In this document: positions 1-5,750 of the stretch, in pieces
Layout of the letters: every line of letters starts with the position of its first letter
Position numbering within the stretch: the first letter of the stretch is position 1
DNA from: a bacterium
GTDB taxonomy: Bacteria > Actinomycetota > Acidimicrobiia > UBA5794 > ZC4RG35
DNA: 6,094 bases
NCBI GenBank assembly: GCA_028819835.1
Contig: JAPPKR010000187.1
Location: 1 to 6,094, forward strand
Direction: 5' to 3'
Made by a program: the position numbers and the translations under genes
The notes under the pieces: generated by a model
The model's input: the letters and a program-made list of their open reading frames with translations, nothing else
Database searches by the model: none
Told to the model about the DNA's origin: nothing

Positions 1-590
1 CCGCCGCGGCGACCGACCTGGTCCAGGCCACGATGGCGATGATCGCCGGCCAGTATATGGACATGTCCTTCAACCGTCAGGACGCCGTCGGGGTGACCGA
101 GTGCTGGGAGATGGTGGCCCGCAAGACAGGCGCTCTGCTGGCGCACGCAAGTGCGGTGGGCGCGATCCTGGCGGACGCGCCGCCCCAGACCGTCGAGGCG
201 CTGCGCCGTTTCGGCCATGAACTGGGGCTCTGCTTCCAGGCCATCGACGACCTGCTGGGCATCTGGGGTGAACCCGCCGTCACCGGGAAGCCCGCCGGGA
301 ACGATTTGAGGGAGCGCAAGAAGTCCATCCCGGTCACGGTGGCCCTCAATTCGGGGACCAGGGCCGGCGAGATGTTGGCCGATCTCTACGCCCGGGAGCA
401 CTTGAACGAGGACGACATAGCCAGTGCTACCGCCCTAGTGGAGGAAGCGGGTGGGCGCGCCGCCACCGTCGAAGCTGCTCGGGACTGCATGGAACGCGCC
501 GCCCAAGCCCTCGCCGCCGCAGACCTCGAGGTGCAGGCTGCCGAGGAATTGCAGGATCTGGCAAGCTTCGTCGTAAACCGTGAGTTCTGA
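1..590 (+). CDS. Polyprenyl diphosphate synthase family protein, C-terminal part (5' end outside window)
   Basis: The reading frame is open from base 3 to the TGA at 588-590, with no stop at the left edge, so the gene starts before the window; the ATG at 33 is internal. About 195 C-terminal residues are visible. They fit the all-helical trans-isoprenyl diphosphate synthase fold, which condenses isopentenyl diphosphate with allylic diphosphates to make C15-C20 or longer prenyl chains in the cytoplasm. Visible signatures are GQYMDM, the second Asp-rich region in FQAIDDLLGIWGE, and the following TGKPAGNDLRERKKSIP basic stretch, which corresponds to the family's GxDL..KK..P element. The second motif reads DDLLG rather than DDxxD; from memory this is usual in actinobacterial homologues linked to hopanoid or carotenoid genes. 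The first Asp-rich motif lies outside the window, so chain length and pathway cannot be assigned. It converges on the toxin gene, 23 bases away. Confidence 0.9.
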   Translation, partial: AAATDLVQATMAMIAGQYMDMSFNRQDAVGVTECWEMVARKTGALLAHASAVGAILADAPPQTVEALRRFGHELGLCFQAIDDLLGIWGEPAVTGKPAGNDLRERKKSIPVTVALNSGTRAGEMLADLYAREHLNEDDIASATALVEEAGGRAATVEAARDCMERAAQALAAADLEVQAAEELQDLASFVVNREF

Positions 591-613
591 GGGTCCCTGT
601 CTATTGAGCGGGG

Positions 614-994
614 TCATATGACAACCACTCTCACTGAGTATTCCCCCAAGCGGCCATCGGCCGTCAGCAACTCGAGGCCTTCGAGTTGGGCCTGGGCTAT
701 CAGCATCCGATCAAAGGGATCCCTGTGATGCAGCGGCAACTCTCCAACCCGGGTCGCATGCTCAATGGTTATCGCCAGGGGAGCGAACCCGCATGTCAGG
801 ATTGCTTTTTCCACCCCGTCGGGCACCGAGAGCTTTCCGATCGAACTCTTGATGGCCATCTCCCACACGCTCGCCGCGCTGACGGCTACGTAGTTTGCGG
901 GATTGGCGATTAGTCGGCGTGCCTCCTCACCGAGCCTTTGATCGTCAGACAACCACCACAACACCACATGAGTGTCCAGCAGTAACCGCCTCAC
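614..994 (-). CDS. vapC: VapC-family PIN-domain toxin of a type II toxin-antitoxin pair
   Basis: A complete 126-residue PIN-domain protein, normal length for VapC-type toxins. These are Mg2+-dependent ribonucleases that cut tRNA, rRNA or mRNA when released from their antitoxin. The PIN acidic residues are in place: D7 in LLLDTHVVLWWL, E45 in SVWEMAIK, D95 (with D92) in HHRDPFDRMLIAQA, and D113 in LLTADGRL. The DTHVVLWWL start and the HRDPFDR block match the COG3744-like branch of PIN toxins. It starts with GTG at 994-992, which overlaps the antitoxin stop as GTGA. Upstream there is only an AGGA two bases from the start, so translation probably depends on coupling to the antitoxin gene. The partner immediately upstream on the same strand makes the toxin-antitoxin call firm. 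The RNA target cannot be inferred from sequence. Confidence 0.92.
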   Translation of the reverse strand: MRRLLLDTHVVLWWLSDDQRLGEEARRLIANPANYVAVSAASVWEMAIKSSIGKLSVPDGVEKAILTCGFAPLAITIEHATRVGELPLHHRDPFDRMLIAQAQLEGLELLTADGRLGEYSVRVVVI

Positions 995-1233
995 GTTCCT
1001 GACACATCGTCGGCGCCTTCAAACGCATCGCATACTTCGGCAGGAGTCTCATCGAAGTCAGAAGCCATCCACACTTTGCCCCTCCACAGACCCGGAACCC
1101 GGGAAGCCGGTTGGTATGGAGTTAGGCGCAGGTAAGGCTTTCCGTGGCGACAGATCACAACCTCCTCTCCCTCCCAGACCAACCGACCCAACTTGGACAA
1201 TTGCGACTTGGCTTCATGCATGTTCACATTCAC
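991..1233 (-). CDS. Phd/YefM-type antitoxin
   Basis: An 80-residue protein. Its first 40 residues have the Phd/YefM DNA-binding pattern: NMHEAKSQLSKL, then EGEEVVICRHGKPYLRL. The C-terminal half (PGLWRGKVWMASDFDETP, then an acidic AFEGADD tail) is the usual toxin-neutralising extension. Antitoxins of this family dimerise, bind a palindromic operator in their own promoter, and wrap the toxin active site. The start is GTG at 1233-1231. It is preferred over the internal ATG at codon 5 because an AAGGAG sits six bases upstream of it (1240-1245 on the complement). Its TGA stop overlaps the toxin GTG, giving the classic antitoxin-first coupled operon. Autoregulation is expected from the family; a palindrome lies about 25 bases upstream of the start. 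Confidence 0.9.
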   Translation of the reverse strand: MNVNMHEAKSQLSKLGRLVWEGEEVVICRHGKPYLRLTPYQPASRVPGLWRGKVWMASDFDETPAEVCDAFEGADDVSGT

Positions 1234-1239
1234 AGTCCG

Positions 1240-1245
1240 CTCCTT
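1240..1245 (-). promoter_or_regulatory. Ribosome binding site of the antitoxin gene
   Basis: The complement reads AAGGAG, six bases before the GTG at 1233. This decides the GTG start over the in-frame ATG four codons later. Confidence 0.8.
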
Positions 1246-1248
1246 AGT

Positions 1249-1277
1249 TTGCTTTATTAGCTAAATCTAAATATAAG
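1249..1277 (+). promoter_or_regulatory. Candidate sigma-70-type promoter for chrA
   Basis: TTGCTT (1249-1254) and TATAAG (1272-1277) are separated by 17 bases. They match the -35 consensus at three of six positions (the TTG) and the -10 consensus at five of six. Transcription would begin near 1284 and leave a leader of about 40 bases before chrA. The segment is sharply AT-rich compared with its surroundings and lies between divergent genes, as expected for a promoter. The antitoxin operon promoter must also lie in this segment on the other strand, but no convincing pair of boxes was found for it. Confidence 0.45.
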
Positions 1278-1284
1278 ACTAATA
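1255..1284. promoter_or_regulatory. Candidate toxin-antitoxin operator (palindrome plus inverted repeat)
   Basis: A perfect 8-base palindrome TTAGCTAA occupies 1257-1264. Around it, TATTAG (1255-1260) is repeated in inverted orientation as CTAATA (1279-1284), with 18 bases between. Phd/YefM antitoxins repress their own promoters by binding short AT-rich palindromes just upstream, so this is the natural candidate. It falls within the spacer of the candidate chrA promoter, so binding here could affect both directions. That last point is inference. Confidence 0.4.
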
Positions 1285-1324
1285 GCATCCGCTTCTAGAT
1301 GAGGCCCCTATTCGGCGTGTTATT

Positions 1325-2551
1325 TTGAGCCGGGTGAACAACGCAGTCGACGTACCCCCGTCCCGGAAAGGGAGGTTCTGGGAAGTCTTTTGGGTTGCGC
1401 TCCGGTTGGGCCTTACCTCATTCGGAGGACCGGTTGCACATTTCGGCTACTTCCATGAGGAGTACGTCGAGAGACGGAGGTGGGTGGACGAGGGAACGTT
1501 CGCAGACCTCCTAGCCCTTTCCCAGGCGTTCCCCGGCGCGGCCAGTTCCCAACTGGGTTTTGCGATCGGAATGGTGAGGGGAGGGCTGCGGGGAGGATTG
1601 GCGGCATGGTTGGGTTTCACCCTTCCCTCGGCCGTCATTCTCACCACCTTGGGATTGGGCGCCTCCCGAATCGGCCAACAGGCACAGGGATGGGTGCACG
1701 GTCTGGTGGTGGTGGCCGTGCCGGTGGTGGCCCTGGCAGTGTGGAAGTTGTGGTCCAACCTGGCGCCGGACCCGTTCCGCAGTTCGATGGCGGTTGCGGC
1801 TGCGGTCGCCCTGATCGCTTTCCAGACTCCCGCCAGGACGACCACGGTGTTGGTGATCGTCCTGGGAGGCCTATTGGGATGGAGGTTCTGCCGGGATCGC
1901 CCAGCCGACTCCGACCAACGCCGCCTACCGGCTCTCAGTCGGAAGGCGGGAGTGATCGCCGCCGTCGTTTTCTTCGGTCTTCTAACCGCTCTTCCCATTG
2001 CCAGCCGGGTTACCGAACTCGAGTTCGTGGAGGTGACCGATGCCTACTACGGAGCGGGAGCGCTGGTCTTCGGCGGCGGACCGGTGGTTCTGCCTTTGCT
2101 GGAACCGGAGGTGGTCGGCACCGGCTGGGTGGACCCCGAACTCTTCATCGCCGGGTACGGCGCCGCCCAGGCTATACCCGGGCCGGTGTTCACATTCTCC
2201 TCGTACCTGGGAGCGGTCATGACTCCGGAGCCCAACGGGATACCCGGGGCGGCGCTGGCCTTGGTGGCGCTGTTCCTGCCGTCCCTGCTGATGGTGATGG
2301 CCACCTTGCCCTTCTTCTCGGTCCTGCGCGCCCACGCCGGGGTCCAGGCGGCGCTGAGGGGAGTCAACGCGGCGGTGATCGGGATCCTCCTGGTGGTCCT
2401 CTACGACCCTTTGTGGACCAACGCCATCCGCGAGCCTTCGGATCTGGCGCTGGCCCTGGCCGGATTCGGCCTTCTGGCGTTCTGGAAGGTGCCGCCCTGG
2501 CTAGTCGTCCTCCTAACCGCCGTCGCCGGAGGAGTGCTGGCGGTCATCTAA
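1325..2551 (+). CDS. chrA: Chromate transporter, ChrA family, two CHR domains
   Basis: A 408-residue hydrophobic membrane protein of the CHR superfamily, which exports chromate from the cytoplasm using the proton gradient in characterised members. The length fits the long-chain, two-domain form. The first CHR domain opens with LRLGLTSFGGPVAHFGYFHEEYV and contains the LSQAFPGAASSQLG signature. The second begins around residue 235 with YYGAGALVFGGGPVVLPLLE and repeats the pattern as GYGAAQAIPGPVFTFSSYLGA. Many Gly/Val/Leu-rich membrane segments lie between and after them. A basic, polar linker around residues 188-208 separates the halves. The start is uncertain: TTG at 1325 or GTG at 1334, with no clear Shine-Dalgarno before either. 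The 3' end overlaps the convergent dprA-like gene by four bases. CHR proteins are often annotated this way without tested chromate specificity, so the substrate is inferred from family. Confidence 0.92.
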   Translation: MSRVNNAVDVPPSRKGRFWEVFWVALRLGLTSFGGPVAHFGYFHEEYVERRRWVDEGTFADLLALSQAFPGAASSQLGFAIGMVRGGLRGGLAAWLGFTLPSAVILTTLGLGASRIGQQAQGWVHGLVVVAVPVVALAVWKLWSNLAPDPFRSSMAVAAAVALIAFQTPARTTTVLVIVLGGLLGWRFCRDRPADSDQRRLPALSRKAGVIAAVVFFGLLTALPIASRVTELEFVEVTDAYYGAGALVFGGGPVVLPLLEPEVVGTGWVDPELFIAGYGAAQAIPGPVFTFSSYLGAVMTPEPNGIPGAALALVALFLPSLLMVMATLPFFSVLRAHAGVQAALRGVNAAVIGILLVVLYDPLWTNAIREPSDLALALAGFGLLAFWKVPPWLVVLLTAVAGGVLAVI

Positions 2552-3537
2552 GACTTTCCTGACAGGGCTGACTTCTCGAAGAGGGAAGCCTGTTCCGGGC
2601 GAGAAGGGCTACTACCAGAGTGTTCCTCGATATCCTGCCCTCCCACTTCCCACACTGCTTCGAGTTCATCGATGGATCGAATGGGTTGGGCTCCCCTTTC
2701 CTCAAGTAGGTTGTTTCCCGGACCTTCTCCTGGTCCTCTCCATACTCCGACTCGCCCAAACCCCTTTTCCAGAGCCTCGGTTGCGCCCGACCAGGTACCT
2801 CCCCTGTCGGTTCCACTGGCTACCACTACAGTGATCTCGGACAGAGCGTAGATGAGCTTGTTGCGACCCATGGCGGTCCAGACTTTGAAAGGTGTTTCGG
2901 GGCTATAGGGAGTGCACATAACCACTCGATCCTCATAAATCGCTCTGCGCACATCAGGCTTCCTGAGGTTTCGCACGAGGGAATCAGCCAGAACGCCGAT
3001 CACACTTCCGCCAGCGTGGAACGCGGCGTTCATAGCCAACTGATCAACCCCGCGCGCGCCCCCGGAGACGAGGGAGAAACCCATGTCAGCTACCTTGGAG
3101 GCAACGTCTTGGGCCACTTCCGCTCCCTCGGTAGAGACATCGCGGCTACCTACCACTCCAATTCCAGGCCGATCAATCAGTTCGACAGCTCCGGCAGCGT
3201 GCACCGTGGCTGGCGCCTTGGACCGAAGTCGGTCTACCAAGTGGCTGGGATAGTGGGTGTCGAAGGGTGTCAATGTCCGGATACCCGAATGTTCAAGTCG
3301 CTCCAATTCGAAAGCCATGGCTCTGATCCGATCCAGCAAGACAACCATCCTGGACGCCAGCCCTCTGTACAAACCGTGTTCATGCACGAGTTGGTCCTCG
3401 GTCTGGCCCAACAGAGCGCTGGGTCGTGGACAGGTTTCCCGAAGCTTCCAGTACTCGGGTGCCGATAGAGGCTGCATCCCCTTACTTCCGATCCTGCTGA
3501 CTAGCAGGATCGTTACCAGGGAATCCTCATTTCTCAT
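2548..3537 (-). CDS. DprA/Smf-like DNA-processing protein
   Basis: A 329-residue protein with a DprA/Smf Rossmann-like core over about residues 85-295. Visible family blocks are GIGVVGSRDVS (125-135), SGGARGVDQLA (158-168, equivalent to SGxARGID in DprA), the TAMGRNKLIYALSE block (221-234, equivalent to the RNRII segment), and SGTDRGGTWSGATEAL (241-256). Canonical DprA binds single-stranded DNA and loads RecA during transformation; the same fold belongs to the SLOG superfamily found in several conflict systems. The C-terminus is short and polar, with no obvious winged-helix domain, unlike many true DprA proteins. This makes it a divergent paralogue, so no gene symbol is given. ATG at 3537 overlaps the helicase stop as ATGA and has an excellent AAGGAGG five bases upstream. 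Translation may therefore not depend on the interrupted helicase gene. The stop is TAG. Confidence 0.85.
   Translation of the reverse strand: MRNEDSLVTILLVSRIGSKGMQPLSAPEYWKLRETCPRPSALLGQTEDQLVHEHGLYRGLASRMVVLLDRIRAMAFELERLEHSGIRTLTPFDTHYPSHLVDRLRSKAPATVHAAGAVELIDRPGIGVVGSRDVSTEGAEVAQDVASKVADMGFSLVSGGARGVDQLAMNAAFHAGGSVIGVLADSLVRNLRKPDVRRAIYEDRVVMCTPYSPETPFKVWTAMGRNKLIYALSEITVVVASGTDRGGTWSGATEALEKGFGRVGVWRGPGEGPGNNLLEERGAQPIRSIDELEAVWEVGGQDIEEHSGSSPSRPEQASLFEKSALSGKS
3489..3512 (-). repeat. Perfect 10-bp hairpin early in the dprA-like coding region
   Basis: CGATCCTGCT (3489-3498) and AGCAGGATCG (3503-3512) are exact reverse complements separated by a four-base loop. In the mRNA the stem begins 25 bases after the A of the start codon and covers codons 9-17. 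No U-run follows, so it is not a terminator. A stem this close to a start codon can influence initiation or mRNA stability, but it may also be a chance result of the coding sequence. Confidence 0.6.
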
Positions 3538-3542
3538 GAGAG

Positions 3543-3549
3543 CCTCCTT
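3543..3549 (-). promoter_or_regulatory. Strong ribosome binding site of the dprA-like gene
   Basis: The complement reads AAGGAGG, five bases before the ATG at 3537 and inside the 3' end of the helicase gene. It is a near-ideal Shine-Dalgarno. It fixes the start and allows translation independent of the upstream, interrupted gene. Confidence 0.85.
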
Positions 3550-5441
3550 CCAGCCGTGTCGGCCAGGGCGAAGGGGTAGACCAAGCCGACCCCGGCACTA
3601 CGAAGCCTGCCACCGACAACTGTAAGGGTCCATTTGGAGTCGACTATGTCGTCTACCAGCAAGACTGGTCCGGGTGGAACGGGCGGCTGGATCTCAAAGG
3701 CATCTCTCACATTGCAGTATTGCTGATAGCTGTTTTTCATTGTCTTCTGTGGCTTTGTTTCACTGACTTGTCTAACCACATTCTTGTAGGGCAGACCGAG
3801 CGATGTCGCTAGTCGAGCGGCGAAACTCCGTACAAGTTCGGGATTCCTCAACGAAGGAACTGAGACAACCCAGGTTGGTGCCGGCTTAGGAACCCACCGG
3901 TTACTGATTAGATCTGCCGAAGCCGCCACCAACTGTTCGTCAAAGCGGCCCTCCTCCTGCTTGCCCGACCGGACGAGGGCTCCCCAGCCACTATCCCCCC
4001 ACACTGACAGAACTCGACCTGGTTCGATGCTTTGGTCTGCCGGGATCCTCTTGCGGTCCGGCCATTGTTTGCGAGGTCCGATAGTCAACTTGACTCGGTG
4101 AAGATGTTCGACAGCCCCTTGGACGGTTGCCGGATCGAAACGAGTTGCAAGACTTTGACCTGTGCAGTTGTCGCAGATGCCACATTGCTTTGGAGCCACA
4201 TCGTCAAGATAGATTCCCAAGAGCTTCATACGGCAGCCGTCGGTGCGCACGTACTCGAGCATCTGCTCCTGCTCGATCCTACGTTGAGCTGTTACCGACT
4301 CGACACGTTGTCGATCAAACTTCCATGGTCCCAGAGTTCGCCGCCACCTGTTTCCCTCACGCTCGATTGCCCCTTCGACCTCCAAATTCCTCAGCAGGTT
4401 CTTAAGTCGGTCCCCTTGGACATTCACCATTTGCTGTAAAACATCCCAGGACACTGGTTCTGCCCGTCGTTCTAGCAGCGACACTACTCGTTCCGCCAAG
4501 TCAGCCGGAGGGAACGCTCCGCGGATGAAATAGTCCTGTATGTCGGCGTCTTCTCCGCCTCTGAGCAAGACCCCCAAAGACTTGCTAAGCGCTCGTCCAG
4601 CTCGACCCACCTGCTGGTAATACGTAATCGGGGAACCCGGAGACTGGTAATGGATCACGAAGGAGAGGTCGGGTTTGTCGAATCCCATACCGAGAGCCGT
4701 AGTTGCGACCACCACCTTTATTCCGTTGGACAGCAGTGCCTGCTCGATCTCAATCCGGTCGTCGGAATCCAAACCACCCCAATAGGGAACCGCTTGGATT
4801 CCAACTGCGGTCAGCCATTCCGCTACTCGCTGCGCATCTCTGACGGGGAGACAATAGATCACACCTGTTCCCTCTAGCTTCGGAACCAGGTCGGCAAGCC
4901 ACGCGAGGCGCTCGGCTTGAGAAGGGATCTCCAAAACATGCAGCCGCAGTCCGGTGCGTGCCAAGGGTCCCCGGATAATGCTTAGTTCTGAACCGAGTTG
5001 ATTGGTGACATCTTCAATTACGCGGTTATTGGCCGTGGCAGTGCAGCACAGGAGCGGCACGCCAGGGAGGAAACCCAGAATGCGTGAGATCCTCCGGTAG
5101 TCAGGCCGGAAGTCGTGCCCCCAATCCGAGATGCAATGCGCCTCGTCGATAACCAACAAACCGCTACGGCCGAGAATTATCGGCAAAAACTCACTCCGGA
5201 ACCTTTGGTTGGCCAGCCTTTCAGGCGAGATCAGCAGGATGTCAACCATATCCTCTTCGAGCTTCTTCTCGACATCGTCCCACTCGGCGCGGTTTGCGCT
5301 GTTGATGGTGAGGGCGCGCACTCCCATCCGCTCCGCGGCCTCAATCTGATTTCGCATGAGCGCAAGAAGCGGGGAGACCAGCAAGGTTGGGCCGTCATCC
5401 CGATCTCGCAACATTCGGGTTGCGATGAAGTACACGGCGCT

Positions 5442-5444
5442 CTA
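5442..5444 (-). other. In-frame TAG at the Walker A lysine position
   Basis: On the complement the codons run ACC GGG TGG GGA TAG AGC GCC GTG TAC, read T-G-W-G-stop-S-A-V-Y. The RecQ Walker A motif requires GKS at this point, so TAG stands exactly in place of AAG (one A-to-T change). The frames on both sides are identical and otherwise intact, so this is a nonsense change, not a frameshift. Confidence 0.95.
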
Positions 5445-5651
5445 TCCCCACCCGGTTCGCTGAACTAGAAGCACCCGCTGGCGCAGGGCAACAAGCCTGT
5501 GGATGGCGTCAAGCTGGTCAGGACGGAAATCTGTAGTCGCATCCCCAGTTAGTGCTCGGAGCAGCCCAAGTGCCTCCAACGCAAACTCGTTATTCATCAA
5601 AGGGTCCTTATCCGCCCACCTGACCTCTGCCCCGCATACGGGACATATCAA
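5442..5651 (-). CDS. N-terminal fragment of the interrupted RecQ-like helicase
   Basis: This 69-residue piece precedes the amber codon. It holds a single CxxC knuckle (ICPVCGAEVRW, residues 2-12), a helical linker, the RecQ Q-motif FRPDQLDAI (42-50) and the beta-strand leading into Walker A (RVLLVQRTGWG, 59-69). The stop falls where the Walker A lysine is expected. The TTG at 5651 is the first usable start in the frame, but it has no Shine-Dalgarno nearby. The frame stays open upstream for 21 more codons to TAA at 5715, including TVTFFEGG. A GAGGGAGGG purine run (about 5675-5683) sits there with no canonical in-frame start after it. The true N-terminus is therefore unsettled. Alone, this peptide would have no helicase activity. 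Confidence 0.7.
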   Translation of the reverse strand: MICPVCGAEVRWADKDPLMNNEFALEALGLLRALTGDATTDFRPDQLDAIHRLVALRQRVLLVQRTGWG

Positions 5652-5750
5652 AACGTATCTGAGGGGTGTGACATTCCCTCCCTCGAAGAACGTAACGGTG
5701 GTCCGTGATTGAAGTTAACCGTGTTCCGACCAGCCGAAGCGTCAGGCCTG
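5652..5750. other. 99-bp gap between the cysM-like gene and the helicase gene
   Basis: No gene of its own is seen. It contains the upstream extension of the helicase frame (to 5718), the purine-rich GAGGGAGGG, and one arm of an inverted repeat. That repeat pairs TCCGACCAG (5725-5733) with CTGGTCGGA (5763-5771), the second arm lying inside the cysM-like 3' end. The 29-base loop and the lack of a T-run make it a weak candidate for a terminator. No clear promoter for the helicase operon was found. Confidence 0.5.

Larger units (their letters stand above)
3534..5651 (-). pseudogene. RecQ-type DNA helicase fused to ComF-like phosphoribosyltransferase, interrupted by one in-frame amber codon
   Basis: One frame of about 705 codons is broken only by TAG at 5442-5444. 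Full-length numbering counts from the TTG at 5651. The RecQ core shows the FRPDQ Q-motif (42-46), Walker A TGWG-stop-S (66-71), motif Ia SPLLALMRNQ (93-102), DEAHCISDWGHDFRPDYRR (169-187), CTATAN (motif III), VVVATTALGMGFDKPDLSFVIH (241-255 region of the downstream piece, split here only for description), and QQVGRAGR (motif VI). A RecQ zinc site follows (C-x16-C-x2-C-x2-C, downstream piece residues 401-424). No HRDC domain is seen. The last 190 residues resemble ComF: QQYCNVRDAF, then the PRPP-loop-like VLLVDDIVDSKWTL. RecQ enzymes unwind DNA 3'-5' using ATP. Translation could restart at GTG 5435 (GGGGA nine bases upstream), giving 633 residues, but that product lacks Walker A. The TGA stop overlaps the dprA-like ATG. 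Confidence 0.85.

Noticed and set aside
1702..1736. GGTGGTGG-rich tandem-like run in chrA.
   Set aside because: It encodes a Val/Ala-rich membrane helix; the repetition follows from valine GTG codon use and has no regular unit.
1447..1998. A 183-codon open frame antisense to chrA.
   Set aside because: Composition (Arg, Ala, Thr, Pro-rich) is typical of antisense shadows and no domain or start signal is seen.
1480..2562. A 360-codon open frame on the plus strand within chrA.
   Set aside because: It is the +1 shadow of chrA: the product is Gly/Arg/Pro-rich with no family resemblance, as expected from high-GC codon bias, while the overlapping frame encodes a clear membrane transporter.
5442..5444. 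Pyrrolysine insertion at TAG.
   Set aside because: No pyl genes are visible, and TAG appears as a normal stop for the dprA-like gene (2548-2550) and the cysM-like gene (5751-5753). Kept only as a remote possibility in the amber finding.
5435..5660. Frameshift between the two helicase pieces.
   Set aside because: Reading the complement shows both pieces are in the same frame, separated only by TAG and two sense codons.
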